Origin: Streptomyces sp. BV286
GTDB lineage: Bacteria > Actinomycetota > Actinomycetes > Streptomycetales > Streptomycetaceae
DNA length: 64,000 bases
Direction: 5' to 3'
Assembly (NCBI RefSeq): GCF_019090165.1
Contig: NZ_JAHRIB010000129.1
Span: 23,699 to 87,698, forward strand
Of the stretch, positions 1-8,702 are shown piece after piece; position 1 is the first letter of the stretch, and each line of letters opens with the position of its first letter. The notes beneath the pieces are model-generated. The model was not told the DNA's origin and did no database searches. It was given only the letters and a program-made list of their open reading frames with translations. Position numbers and translations under genes: made by a program.

Positions 1-81
1 AAACGGTGCCCGGAGGGGCGTGGCGCGGCGCGCTCGGGGATGATCTGTCCCATGGGGCATGGAACAGGGCACGGGGCGGAC

Positions 82-765
82 ATGGACGACGCCCGGGCGT
101 GGGACGAGCGGCTCGGGTGGGCGTACGGACTGATCGCGGACGACCCGGCCGAACGGGCCGCCGCGCTGGACCACTTGGCGTCCGCACGGAGAAGAACCGA
201 CGAGACCCGGCACCGGTTCAACGAGATGTTGCGGTCGGCGCAGGGGCAGGGCATGCGGTACCCGTTCCAGGATCCGGGGCTGCGGTCGGCCCACGAGGAC
301 TATCTGCGGGCTCAGAGCCGTTCGTTGCCCGACGGCGTGTGGAACACCTGGGACAAGGACCTTGCCGCGTGGCCCGGGCTGCCCTACGCCCTGCTCTTCC
401 TGGAGTGGGAGGCCCGGTATCCGGAGGAGTGGACCCGGCACGCCAAGGCGTGGGGGACGAAGGAAGGGCTCCTGCGGCATCTGGCCACGGACACCGTCGG
501 ACGGCATCCGGTGGCCCGCGCCAAGCTGCTCGACCTGCTGGAGATCGTCGTGCGGCGGGCGTACCGCTGCAAGGACCGCGAGTACGTGCGCATCGCCCGG
601 GTCGTCGACGGGGATCCGCTGCGGGTGCGGCTGGAAGGGGCCCGGCGCTCGGAGAATCCCTGGGCCCAGTTGCACGCCGGGTACGTGCTGTGGCTTCTGG
701 ACCGGCCCGAGACGCCCAACAGCCGGCGCGTATGGCGGACTTGGCTCGCGGACGCCCGGCAGTGA
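82..765 (+). CDS. Conserved hypothetical protein, 227 aa
   Basis: I do not recognise a named family. The protein is soluble, rich in Arg, Trp and Asp/Glu, and has no signal peptide or membrane segment. It reads as a helical cytoplasmic protein, with a Trp-rich middle (NTWDKDLAAWPGLPYALLF) and a C-terminal WLLDRPETPNSRRVW motif. The ATG at 82 is preferred over the in-frame ATG at 40 because a GGGGCGGA purine stretch lies just upstream and the predicted protein then begins MDDARAWDE. The GC-rich third positions are typical of a real Streptomyces gene. It stands alone, 174 bp before a secreted esterase. Confidence 0.6.
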   Translation: MDDARAWDERLGWAYGLIADDPAERAAALDHLASARRRTDETRHRFNEMLRSAQGQGMRYPFQDPGLRSAHEDYLRAQSRSLPDGVWNTWDKDLAAWPGLPYALLFLEWEARYPEEWTRHAKAWGTKEGLLRHLATDTVGRHPVARAKLLDLLEIVVRRAYRCKDREYVRIARVVDGDPLRVRLEGARRSENPWAQLHAGYVLWLLDRPETPNSRRVWRTWLADARQ

Positions 766-939
766 AGCCGACGTAGCCCGGCGGGCGATGGCCACAAAGG
801 CCCGGCGCAGCCCGGGAGTCCCGCGCGCCTCGGCAGCTCCCGGCGTGCCCGGCAACTCACGGCAACTCACGGCAACCTTTCACCCACCGGCTGCCACCTC
901 CCTGCGACAGTTCCTCAACTTCTGTGCAGGGAAGGTCAT

Positions 940-1785
940 ATGAGTCGCAATGCCACCCCCCACGCCCGCGCCGGTGACGGCGGTCCCGGTGACAGCAGTC
1001 GCAGACGGTTCCTGACAGGTGCCGCGGGTGCGGCCGGTGCCGGGGCCCTCGGCGTGCTGGGTCTGCCCGGAACCGCGAGCGCCGCCGCGGCGGCAACCGG
1101 CACCGTCTACATCGCCAGTGACTCCACCGCCCAGACGTACAACTCCCGCTACTACCCCGAGGCCGGCTGGGGCCAGAAGCTGTCCTCGTACTTCACGTCG
1201 AACGTCACCGTCGCCAATCACGCCATCGGCGGGCGCAGTTCGCGTTCCTTCATCGAGCAGGGGCGGCTGGCCGCGATCCATCAGGTGATCAGGTCCGGCG
1301 ACTACCTGTTCGTGCAGTTCGGACACAACGACGCCACCGTGAACAACCCCGAGCGGTACACGTCGCCCGCCGACTACAAGGAGTACCTGCGCAACGACTA
1401 CATCCGGGCGACCCGTGCGCGGGGCGCGACCCCGGTCGTCGTGACACCCGTCTCGCGACGCTCCTACAACGCGTCCACCGGGAAGTTCAACGTCTCCTTC
1501 CCCGCGTACGTGGACGCCGCGAAGGCGGTCGCCCGGGAGGAACGGGCCCCACTGGTCGACCTCGCGGCGGCCAGCCGCGTCTACCTCGACGGGGTCGGCG
1601 TCGAGGGCTCCAAGGGGATCTTCCTGTGGCTGAACCCCGGGCAGTACCCGAACTTCCCCAACGGCGTCCAGGACAACACCCACTTCCAGGAGCGGGGCGC
1701 CGTGGAGATGGCCCGCCTCGTCTCCCGGGCCGTGGCGGGACTGGGACTGCCCCTCTCGGGCGAGGTGAGACCGGCGGCCCGGTGA
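940..1785 (+). CDS. Secreted SGNH/GDSL esterase, rhamnogalacturonan acetylesterase-like
   Basis: This is a predicted exported carbohydrate esterase of the SGNH superfamily, 281 aa. Residues 20-24 (SRRRF) followed by an Ala/Gly-rich hydrophobic stretch and TASA form a twin-arginine signal peptide. The mature domain has the block I motif IASDSTAQTY (nucleophile expected at Ser62), GHND for block III, and DNTHFQERGA near residue 255 with the catalytic Asp and His. Related enzymes remove acetyl groups from rhamnogalacturonan or other plant and microbial glycans; the exact substrate cannot be read from sequence. A GGGAAGG ribosome binding site lies about 6 nt before the ATG. The Tat route suggests that it folds in the cytoplasm before export. 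Confidence 0.85.
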   Translation: MSRNATPHARAGDGGPGDSSRRRFLTGAAGAAGAGALGVLGLPGTASAAAAATGTVYIASDSTAQTYNSRYYPEAGWGQKLSSYFTSNVTVANHAIGGRSSRSFIEQGRLAAIHQVIRSGDYLFVQFGHNDATVNNPERYTSPADYKEYLRNDYIRATRARGATPVVVTPVSRRSYNASTGKFNVSFPAYVDAAKAVAREERAPLVDLAAASRVYLDGVGVEGSKGIFLWLNPGQYPNFPNGVQDNTHFQERGAVEMARLVSRAVAGLGLPLSGEVRPAAR

Positions 1786-1866
1786 GGGTGGTGCGCGGGC
1801 GCGCATGCCGGCGCGTTAGCCTCGGCTGACCGTCGGACGCACCCGACGCGGCACCAGGAGGCAGTG

Positions 1867-2169
1867 ATGGCGAAGGTACCGGCCGCGGCGGTGGCCGCGA
1901 GTGGGCTCATCGGCGGGTACGGGGTCGCTCGCTGGACCAGGAAGCGGCAGCTCGGCGGGGTCGTGCTGGCCGTCGCCGGGGTGGCGTCCGCCCGGCAGTG
2001 GCACCAGCAGGCCGGCGGGACGGCGGCGGGAGCACTGACCGCCGTGTACGTCGCCGCCTTCGCCGGATCCCATCCTCTCGCCAAGAGGGTGGGGGCGTGG
2101 CCGGCCGTGTTCGGTGCGGCCGGGGCCATGGCACTGGCGTCGTGGGCCGTGGCCGACCGGCGGGGCTGA
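1867..2169 (+). CDS. Small hydrophobic membrane protein, 100 aa
   Basis: Function unknown. The sequence is almost entirely Ala, Val and Gly with scattered Arg/Lys and would form about three membrane helices, ending in a short AVADRRG tail. The ATG at 1867 is chosen over an overlapping GTG at 1864 because the AGGAGG at 1856-1861 then has a 5-nt spacing. It is a typical small Streptomyces integral membrane protein, and homologues are annotated only as hypothetical or membrane proteins. It is separated from the upstream esterase by about 80 bp, so cotranscription is possible but unproven. Confidence 0.7.
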   Translation: MAKVPAAAVAASGLIGGYGVARWTRKRQLGGVVLAVAGVASARQWHQQAGGTAAGALTAVYVAAFAGSHPLAKRVGAWPAVFGAAGAMALASWAVADRRG

Positions 2170-2241
2170 GACCGCGCCCCGCCGGCACACCTCCCCCGCC
2201 CACGCCCACGCCCTCCCCTCCCCCAGCTCACCGGCGCTCTC

Positions 2242-3195
2242 CTAGCCCACCGGCGCTCCCCGGAACGCCCTGCGGTACGCCTGCGGGCTGGTCCCCACCA
2301 CCCGCTTGAACCGGTCCCGGAACGCCGTCGGTGAGCCGAACCCCGCCTGGACCGCGATCCGTTCGACCGGGTGGGAGGTGGTCTCCAGCAGGTGCTGCGC
2401 CCTGCGCACCCGCGCCCGGTGCAGCCACTGCAGAGGCGTCGTGCCGGTCTGCTCACGGAAACGGCGGTTGAGCGTGCGGGCGCTGGTGCCCGCCCGGGCG
2501 GCGATGTCGTCCAGCGTCAGATCGCGGTCGGCGTTCTCCTCCAGCCAGGTCAGCAGGGGTTCCATCGTCGTACCGGCCGGGACCGGAGGCTGGGCGTGGA
2601 CGATGAACTGGGCCTGCCCGCCTTCCCGTTCGAGCGGCATGACGGACATCCGGGCCGCGTGGGCGGCGACGGCCGAGCCGTAGTCCTTGCGGATCATGTG
2701 CAGGCACATGTCCATCGCCGCGGCGGCCCCCGCAGAAGTGAGGAACTGCCCGTTGTCGACGTAGAGGACGTTCGGGTCGACCGTCACCCGCGGGTGCATG
2801 GCCGCCAGGTCCGCGGCCGCGATCCAGTGGGTGGTCGCCCGCCGGCCGTCCAGCAGTCCGGTGGCGGCGAAGATGAACGCGCCGACGCAGATCGAGGCGA
2901 TGCGCGTGCCGTTCGCGGCCGCCTCACGCAGGGCCTCGCCCACTCCCGGCGGCAGCGGGCCCGTCGGGTCGACGGTGCCCGGGATGATGATCGTGTCGGC
3001 GTCAGCCAGCGCCTCCAGCCCGTACGGGGCCCGCAGCGTGAAGGGGCCCGCGTTCACCTCCTCCGTCACCGAGCAGACCCTGATCCGGTAGGGCGCGCGG
3101 CCGTCCGGCAGCCGGGCCCAGTTGAAGGTGTCGATCGGGGCGGAGAGGTCGAACGGGATGACCTGGTCGAGCGCCAGTACGGCCACGGTGTGCAT
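2242..3195 (-). CDS. GlxA-family transcriptional regulator (DJ-1/PfpI + AraC HTH)
   Basis: A 317-aa regulator with an N-terminal DJ-1/PfpI amidotransferase-like domain (residues about 1-165; nucleophile-elbow cysteine at Cys103 in ASICVGAF) and a C-terminal AraC-type double helix-turn-helix (about 215-315, containing DDIAARAGTSARTLNRRF and the second helix VERIAVQAGFGSPTAFRDRF). In family members the N-terminal domain senses a ligand rather than acting as an amidase. The gene is divergent from the membrane protein at 3381, which may be its target. The true effector is unknown. Confidence 0.88.
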   Translation of the reverse strand: MHTVAVLALDQVIPFDLSAPIDTFNWARLPDGRAPYRIRVCSVTEEVNAGPFTLRAPYGLEALADADTIIIPGTVDPTGPLPPGVGEALREAAANGTRIASICVGAFIFAATGLLDGRRATTHWIAAADLAAMHPRVTVDPNVLYVDNGQFLTSAGAAAAMDMCLHMIRKDYGSAVAAHAARMSVMPLEREGGQAQFIVHAQPPVPAGTTMEPLLTWLEENADRDLTLDDIAARAGTSARTLNRRFREQTGTTPLQWLHRARVRRAQHLLETTSHPVERIAVQAGFGSPTAFRDRFKRVVGTSPQAYRRAFRGAPVG

Positions 3196-3380
3196 GGCAA
3201 AAGAGTAGGCAGGCCCCGGATTCCGGCCAAGTGGGCATCCCGCCCGTCACGCCCGGCTCCACGCCTGCCCGCCATGGAGAAGGCCGCAAGTACCGGTCCT
3301 CACACTCCTGGCGGGAATCTGTTGAATGCTGGCAGTACCGCCACTTCCACAAGATCCGGTACGCCGCCTACCGTCCTCTC

Positions 3381-3959
3381 GTGACCAAGTTCCTCCTCGT
3401 CCTCCACGTCCTCGTCGCGATCATCGCCATCGGGCCCGTCACCGTCGCGGCCAGCATGTTCCCGCCCGGCGCGCGCCGCGCCCTCGCTGATCCCGGCGAC
3501 CCGCGCGCGACGGAGACGGTGCGTCTGCTGCACCGGATCTGCCGGGTATACGCGGCCATCGGTATCGCCGTTCCCGTCCTCGGCTTCGCCACGGCCCTGA
3601 GCATGGGTGTGCTCGACGACGCCTGGCTGGTCGCCTCGATGGTCCTGACCGGAATCGCGGCAGCGGTTCTGCTGGCGCTGGTGCTGCCGCGTCAGGAGGA
3701 GATCCTCGAAGCGGTGGAGTCGGCGGGGACGGTTGAAGCAGTGGAGTCGGCGGGGACGGTCGAAGCGGTGGAGGCGGCCGGGTCGCCGTCCCTGCCCACG
3801 TCGCCGCCTCCGTCCGCATCGCCGTCCGTGTCCGTCCCGGTCGGCGCGGACCCCCGGGCGACCGTCCGACTCGCCATGTTCACCGGCATCTTCAACCTGC
3901 TCTGGGCGACCGTCACGATCCTCATGATCGTCCGGCCCGGCTCCACCACGGGAGCCTGA
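3381..3959 (+). CDS. Four-helix membrane protein, possibly DUF2269-like
   Basis: A 192-aa integral membrane protein. The GTG at 3381 is chosen because the product then begins directly with the hydrophobic helix KFLLVLHVLVAIIAIG, whereas longer in-frame extensions are Arg-rich and not protein-like. There are three helices before residue 105, a hydrophilic linker (about 108-165), and a last helix with NLLWATVTILMIV. The pattern and the GPVTV segment resemble predicted membrane proteins of the DUF2269 type, but I am not certain. The linker contains three 9-residue repeats (EAVESAGTV), evidence of recent tandem duplication. It lies divergent from the GlxA-like regulator. Confidence 0.7.
   Translation: MTKFLLVLHVLVAIIAIGPVTVAASMFPPGARRALADPGDPRATETVRLLHRICRVYAAIGIAVPVLGFATALSMGVLDDAWLVASMVLTGIAAAVLLALVLPRQEEILEAVESAGTVEAVESAGTVEAVEAAGSPSLPTSPPPSASPSVSVPVGADPRATVRLAMFTGIFNLLWATVTILMIVRPGSTTGA
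3708..3788 (+). repeat. In-frame 27-bp minisatellite, three units
   Basis: Three tandem 27-bp units (3708-3734, 3735-3761, 3762-3788) lie inside the membrane-protein gene. They encode EAVESAGTV twice and then the diverged EAVEAAGSP. The copies differ by only a few bases, so the expansion is recent and probably length-variable between strains. It sits in the predicted extramembrane linker, where length changes should be tolerated. Confidence 0.85.
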
Positions 3960-3981
3960 GCCCGTCCCCCGGCGCCCGGCC

Positions 3982-4455
3982 TCACGGCTGGTTGTGGTGG
4001 TGGGCGAGCACCAGCCCTTCCATCGAGTCGCCGGTGTCCTCCTTGAACCGCCTGGCCACGAACCCCGCGACCAGCACGCCCGCCGCGATGACGAGCGTGG
4101 AGAACGCCCAGGCCAGCGGCCACAGGGACGCGTCCAGCGGCTCGGGGTGCGTGTGGAACGAGACGTACATGAGCGTGATCGGGGGCGCCGCCACCACCAG
4201 CAGTGGCCAGGCGAGGGCGTCACGGAGACCGAAGTACGCGGCCAGCAGGAGCAGACACACGGCCAGGGCCGTGACGCCGACGACGGTCATCGAGGTCGTC
4301 TCCGTGATCGAACCGGGTGACTCGGGGCGGTTGCGCAGATCCCAGGGGAGGCAGAGGAGGTACGCCGCCGAGGACAGGGCGGCACCCAGCAGGCGGGTCA
4401 GCCAGCGTTCCGTCCAGGGGCGCTTCGACAGCGGGCCCAGCAGCTTCTCGGTCAT
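3982..4455 (-). CDS. Conserved membrane protein, 157 aa
   Basis: Function unknown. There are four likely membrane helices: near residues 22-40, 57-75, 80-100 (ALAWPLLVVAAPPITLMYV) and 112-132 (LAWAFSTLVIAAGVLVAGFV). It ends in a short His-rich tail (LVLAHHHNQP) after MEGL. The gene converges on the membrane gene ending at 3959, only 22 bp away. No family motif is recognisable. The His-rich tail could bind metal, but that is speculation. Confidence 0.7.
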   Translation of the reverse strand: MTEKLLGPLSKRPWTERWLTRLLGAALSSAAYLLCLPWDLRNRPESPGSITETTSMTVVGVTALAVCLLLLAAYFGLRDALAWPLLVVAAPPITLMYVSFHTHPEPLDASLWPLAWAFSTLVIAAGVLVAGFVARRFKEDTGDSMEGLVLAHHHNQP

Positions 4456-4595
4456 GGGAACGAGGGTTCACCCGTAGCACACAGGGCCGACAGAGTACGC
4501 GTACTCAGTTCCCGCCCGTTCCTCCGAGTCGTACGACGAGTGGCGCGGCCCGCCGGACGGCGGTACGGCCGACCCGCACGGCCTGCCCCGCACCA

Positions 4596-4673
4596 CCTGC
4601 CCGTACGACCGGGCCGCACGACCCGCCCGTACAACCGGGCCGCACGACCTGCCCGTACGACCGGGCCGTAAGG
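4596..4673 (+). repeat. 26-bp tandem repeat, three units, upstream of a PucR-like regulator
   Basis: Three near-identical 26-bp units (4596-4621, 4622-4647, 4648-4673) share the core GCCCGTACGACCGGGCCGCA. They end 27 bp before the start codon of the regulator at 4701, so the array occupies its expected promoter and 5' leader region. The core contains GTAC and partial dyads. It could be a repeated operator or a neutral minisatellite. Confidence 0.8.
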
Positions 4674-4700
4674 CCGATCCGCGGCCTAGACTCCCAGGTC

Positions 4701-5792
4701 ATGAAGGGACTGCTGCTACGGCTGTCGGCCCTCGACGCGGACGCGGCGGCGGCACTGCGGGTCATCGCGCACTTCGAGGCGCTGCTCGGGGCGGGGCGGC
4801 TCGACGCCGCGTCGCTCGTGCGGTCCACCGCGGGTCTTGCCGAGTGTCCGGCGGGGCTGGAGGTGGGCGGCCGGGTGGTGCGGTTCGGGCCGGCCGGGAC
4901 CGTACCGGCGGAGCCTGTCGGCACGGTCTCCGGGAGCGCCGAGTTCGCTCCGGGCGGCCGGGTGTGGCTGGAGCGGCCGGGCGCGCCCGGCCCCTTCGAC
5001 GAACTGGTGCTGGAGTGGATGGCCATCGCCGCGGGCGTCGTGCACGGCGGCCGTGAGCAGGACAGTCCGCCTCATCAGGTGGCCGACCCGGCGCTGGTCG
5101 AGCGGGTGCTGTCCGAGCGTGAGGCCGTCGAGGACCGGGCGCGGGCGCTGCGCCTGCTGGGCCTCGCGCCCGAACGGCCGCTGCGGGTGGTGGCCGTCGC
5201 CGGGGCCTCCTCGGTCGCCGTGCTCGGGCGGCGCGAACTGCGCCCCGGGGTGCGGGTGGCCGCGGTCGGACCGCTCGCCGTCGCGCTCGTGCCGGGCGCC
5301 GCTTCGGTTGCCGACGAGCTGCGGGAGTTCGTCCGTGAGCAGGGCTCCGAGGGGGTACGGATCGGCGTCGGCAGCCGTGTTCCCGCCCTGGACGCCGGTG
5401 TTTCCTGGGTCCGGGCACGGCTCGCCCTGCGGTTCGCGGTCGACGTGGCCGGGCTGCCCGACGAGGCCGTCGTCGACCACGACTCGCTCGGGCCGGTGGC
5501 GCTGCTCGCCGACATCCCCGTCGACCGGCTGCGGGCCCAGGCCGACGTCCGCGCCCTGGCCGGGCTCGCCGAGGGCAGGGGCGGTCCGGCGGCTCTGGCC
5601 GCGCTGACGGCCTTCCTGCGCACGGGTTCGCTCCGCCACGCCGCCGCCGACCTCCACCTGCACCACAGCTCGGTCGCCGCCCGCCTGTCGGGCGTGGAGA
5701 GCGAACTGGGCTACCGCCTGAGCAACCCCCAGGACCGCTTCCGAGCCCAACTCGCCCTGTACGCACTGAGGTTGGCACAACAGGAAGACTAG
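4701..5792 (+). CDS. PucR-like transcriptional regulator with C-terminal HTH
   Basis: A 363-aa cytoplasmic protein. The last about 55 residues form a PucR-type C-terminal helix-turn-helix (AFLRTGSLRHAAADLHLHHS followed by SVAARLSGVESELGYRL), a module that typically binds DNA in purine- or sugar-acid-responsive regulators. The N-terminal about 300 residues match no sensory domain I can name. The ATG at 4701 starts MKGLLLRLSALDADAAAALR; the frame stays open further upstream but that sequence is Arg/Pro-rich and includes the tandem repeats, so it is unlikely to be translated. The gene is monocistronic and convergent with the hydrolase at 5926. Confidence 0.75.
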   Translation: MKGLLLRLSALDADAAAALRVIAHFEALLGAGRLDAASLVRSTAGLAECPAGLEVGGRVVRFGPAGTVPAEPVGTVSGSAEFAPGGRVWLERPGAPGPFDELVLEWMAIAAGVVHGGREQDSPPHQVADPALVERVLSEREAVEDRARALRLLGLAPERPLRVVAVAGASSVAVLGRRELRPGVRVAAVGPLAVALVPGAASVADELREFVREQGSEGVRIGVGSRVPALDAGVSWVRARLALRFAVDVAGLPDEAVVDHDSLGPVALLADIPVDRLRAQADVRALAGLAEGRGGPAALAALTAFLRTGSLRHAAADLHLHHSSVAARLSGVESELGYRLSNPQDRFRAQLALYALRLAQQED

Positions 5793-5828
5793 GCCGGGCC
5801 CACCGCCTTCATGGGCGCCCCTCAGGAG

Positions 5829-5884
5829 GCGCCCCCTGAAGGGGCGCGGGGAACTGCGCGACCAGCCCCCACCGGCCCGCGGCC
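5829..5884 (+). repeat. Dispersed intergenic hairpin repeat, copy 1
   Basis: This copy has a CGCCCC-CTGAA-GGGGCG hairpin followed by CGGGGAACTGCGCG and an AGCCCCCACCGGCCCGCGG tail. It lies between the convergent ends of the PucR-like gene and the alpha/beta hydrolase. The same core occurs at about 11617, 33759, 34449 and 47384. Position after stop codons suggests a role in transcription termination or mRNA 3'-end stabilisation (inference). Confidence 0.8.
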
Positions 5885-5925
5885 AAGAAGCCACACCGCC
5901 CCGCACCCCAACGCTTCGCAAGGCG

Positions 5926-6876
5926 CTACCGCAGCGCCCTCCGAAGCACCGCCACCGCCTCCGCGGCATCCCGCTGGGACACCTCCGCGTGCGGGATCAT
6001 CGCCGAGCCGTGGAACGTACCCGGGAACAGGTGCAGTTCCACGCTCACACCGGCCGCGAGCAGCGCGCGGGCGTAGTCGATGCCCTCGTCCCTGAGGGGG
6101 TCGAACTCCATCACGGAGATGTACGCCGGCGGCAGCCCGGCGAGCTGTCCGGGGGTGGCCCGAGCGGGAGCCGCGTGGATCGGAACGCCGTCGCTGCCGG
6201 GGACGCCGGTGCCCAGGTAGTGGTCCCAGCTGATGACCGCGTTGGGCCGGTTCCACAGGGGTGTGTCGGTGAAGGCCCGCATGCTGGGCGTGTCGAGGCG
6301 GTCGTCGAGCTCGGGGATGCCGAGGTACTGGAAGACGATCGAGGGGCCGCCCCGGTCGCGGGTGAGCAGGGCGAGCCCGGCCGCGAGACCGCCTCCCGCG
6401 CTGATGCCGAACAGGGCGATCCTGGTGGCGTCGACGCCGAGTTCGGCCGCGTTCTTGGCGATGTGGACGAGTCCGGCGTACGCGTCCTCCAGGCCGGCCG
6501 GGTAGGGGTGCTCGGGGGCGAGCCGGTACTCCACGGAGAAGACCGCGGCGCCCAGTTCCCGAGCGAGCGCCACGTTGACGCCGTGGTCGAAGTCGACGTC
6601 GCCCAGGATGAATCCGCCGCCGTGGATGTCGTAGACCACCGGCAGCGGGCCCTCGACGCCCTGGGGGCGGTAGCTGCGCAGGACGACGTCGGGTGCGCCC
6701 TCCGGCCCGGGGGCCACCACCTCAAAGACGTCCACGCCGGTGACGTCCACTCCTTCGAGGGCCGCCGCGACACCGGCCTGTGCCTCGGCCCGGGCTCCTT
6801 CGAGGTCCGAGCAGTCGGCCCTCGGCAGCATGGGCACGAGCGCCGCGAGCTCAGGGTCGAGCGGGTAGGTCGTCAT
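5926..6876 (-). CDS. Alpha/beta hydrolase of the hormone-sensitive-lipase family
   Basis: A 316-aa cytoplasmic esterase. The oxyanion-hole motif HGGG is at residues 85-88 (YDIHGGGFILGD), the nucleophile is Ser159 in GISAGG, the acid is probably in MEFDPLRDE, and the His is in LFPGTFHGS. These features define the HSL (family IV) carboxylesterases, which act on short-chain esters. The ATG at 6876 is used because GGAGGA precedes it by about 8 nt; a longer frame exists to 6951 but adds an Arg-rich unlikely peptide. It lies downstream of, and on the same strand as, an MFS symporter, 229 bp apart, so a substrate-uptake and hydrolysis pairing is possible but not shown. Confidence 0.85.
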   Translation of the reverse strand: MTTYPLDPELAALVPMLPRADCSDLEGARAEAQAGVAAALEGVDVTGVDVFEVVAPGPEGAPDVVLRSYRPQGVEGPLPVVYDIHGGGFILGDVDFDHGVNVALARELGAAVFSVEYRLAPEHPYPAGLEDAYAGLVHIAKNAAELGVDATRIALFGISAGGGLAAGLALLTRDRGGPSIVFQYLGIPELDDRLDTPSMRAFTDTPLWNRPNAVISWDHYLGTGVPGSDGVPIHAAPARATPGQLAGLPPAYISVMEFDPLRDEGIDYARALLAAGVSVELHLFPGTFHGSAMIPHAEVSQRDAAEAVAVLRRALR

Positions 6877-7105
6877 GTGTCGTCCTCCGATCCGACGCGC
6901 CGTCCCGTCGTCGCGGCGCTGCGTCGTTGCGAGAACCGTGCCACGGCGCATCCGCGCAGGTCACCCGACGGGCGTCGGGCAATCCGGGGGCGTCACCCGA
7001 CAGCCGCGCGCGGGCGGCCACACCCCGGAACGGGCCCCGCACACGTGAGGCCGAGACGCGCGGCTGCCCCGCGGAAGCCACGCGCCCGGGCCCGCCCGCC
7101 GGACC

Positions 7106-8608
7106 CTAAGCCGTGGCGCCCGACCCCTTGGGCGACCCGGCGGGCGGCCCGGCAGGGGACTCGGCCGTCGACAGGGGGCTGGCGATGTCCTCCAGGGAGC
7201 GTCCCTCCGCCTTCACCGCGAGTGCCGCCGCCACGAGGCCCGCCGCGCACATCAGCCCGGCGCCGATCTGGAAGGCGAGGACCGTGTCGCCGACGACACC
7301 CGTGCTGGTCAGTTCCGCGAAGATCAGCGGGCCGCTGATGCCTCCGGCCGCGGTGCCGATGGCGTAGAAGAAGGCGATGGCCATCGCCCGGGTCTCCATC
7401 GGGAAGATCTCGGAGACCGTCAGGTACGCGCTGCTCGCGCCGGCCGACGCGAAGAACAGGACCACGCACCAGCAGGCGGTCATCGTGTTCGCGCTCAGCG
7501 AGCCCTGGTCGAAGAGCCAGGCCGTGCCGAAGAGCAGGATGCCGGAGAGCAGGTACGTGGACGAGATCATGATCCGGCGGCCCACGGTGTCGAAGAGCTT
7601 GCCGAGGAACAGCGGGCCGAGGAAGTTGCCGACCGCGATGACGGCGAAGTAGTAGCCGGTGTTGCCGGTCGGCACGTCGAAGAACGTGGTGAGGATCGCG
7701 CCGAAGCCGAAGGTGATCGCGTTGTAGAGGAACGCCTGCCCGATGAAGAGGGACAGGCCCAGGACGGCGCGTTTGCGGTACGTCGAGAAGACCGTCCGCC
7801 CGATGGTGAGGAACCCGATGCTCTTGCGCTGGTGGATGGTGATCTCCCGCTCGGGCGGCGGGAGTTCACGTCCGGTCTCCTCCTCGATCTGCCGCTCGAC
7901 CGAGGAGACCAGACGTTCCGCCTCGTCACCCCTGCCGTGGATGAACAGCCACCTCGGGCTCTCGGGGACGTTCCGGCGGACGAGAAGGATCACCAGGCCG
8001 AGGACGACACCGAGGAGGAAGGTGAGACGCCAGCCGACGTTGATCGCGAACAGTTCCGTGTTCAGCGCGACGATCGACAGGAGCGAGCCCGCGATGGCGC
8101 CCAGCCAGAAACTGCCGTTGATGATGAGGTCGACGCGGCCGCGGTACTTGGAGGGGATCAGTTCGTCGATCGCCGAGTTGATGGCCGCGTACTCGCCGCC
8201 GATGCCGAAGCCGGTGAGGAAGCGGAAGAGGAAGAACCACCAGGTGGAGAACGAGAACGCCGTCATGGCGGTCGCCGCCAGGTAGACGGCGAGGGTGATC
8301 ATGAACAGCTTCTTGCGGCCGAAGATGTCCGTGAGCCGTCCGAAGAACAGTGCGCCCGCGCAGGCTCCGGCCACGTAGAGCGCGGCCGCGATGCCGGTGA
8401 CCTGGGCGGCCGAGATGGGCAGCCCGCTGCCCTCCTCGGAGAGCCGGCCGGCGATGTTGCCGACGACGGTGACTTCCAGGCCGTCGAGAATCCAGACCGT
8501 GCCGAGCCCGATGACGATGGTCCAGTGCCAGCGTGACCAGGGAAGCCGGTCCAGACGGGCGGGAATGGCGGTGGTGACGGCCTCGGTGCCTGCGCCGGTT
8601 GCTGCCAT
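7106..8608 (-). CDS. MFS transporter, metabolite/proton symporter (sugar-porter-like)
   Basis: A 500-aa, 12-helix major facilitator. It has the loop 2-3 signature GRLTDIFGRKK, the PESPRWLF motif after helix 6 that is characteristic of sugar-porter-related MFS, and the loop 8-9 GKLFDTVGRR signature. A conserved acidic segment reading INSAIDELIPSKYRGRVD lies after helix 4. The substrate (sugar acid, aromatic acid or polyol) is not predictable. GAGGAGAG precedes the ATG. The C-terminus is a Pro/Gly/Ser-rich tail. A nearby alpha/beta hydrolase gene on the same strand may be functionally linked. Confidence 0.88.
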   Translation of the reverse strand: MAATGAGTEAVTTAIPARLDRLPWSRWHWTIVIGLGTVWILDGLEVTVVGNIAGRLSEEGSGLPISAAQVTGIAAALYVAGACAGALFFGRLTDIFGRKKLFMITLAVYLAATAMTAFSFSTWWFFLFRFLTGFGIGGEYAAINSAIDELIPSKYRGRVDLIINGSFWLGAIAGSLLSIVALNTELFAINVGWRLTFLLGVVLGLVILLVRRNVPESPRWLFIHGRGDEAERLVSSVERQIEEETGRELPPPEREITIHQRKSIGFLTIGRTVFSTYRKRAVLGLSLFIGQAFLYNAITFGFGAILTTFFDVPTGNTGYYFAVIAVGNFLGPLFLGKLFDTVGRRIMISSTYLLSGILLFGTAWLFDQGSLSANTMTACWCVVLFFASAGASSAYLTVSEIFPMETRAMAIAFFYAIGTAAGGISGPLIFAELTSTGVVGDTVLAFQIGAGLMCAAGLVAAALAVKAEGRSLEDIASPLSTAESPAGPPAGSPKGSGATA

Positions 8609-8702
8609 GGGCTCTCTCCTCGTCGAGCGAACCCCGTACGGGGGCGGACGAACCCCCTACGAGTCCCCAGGACGGAACGGCCTACGCCCCCGTCCTGCCA
8701 GG

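Noticed and set aside
7106..8608. MFS gene and hydrolase as a catabolic operon
   Set aside because: The 229-bp gap and absence of a shared regulator do not support an operon; kept as a possibility only.
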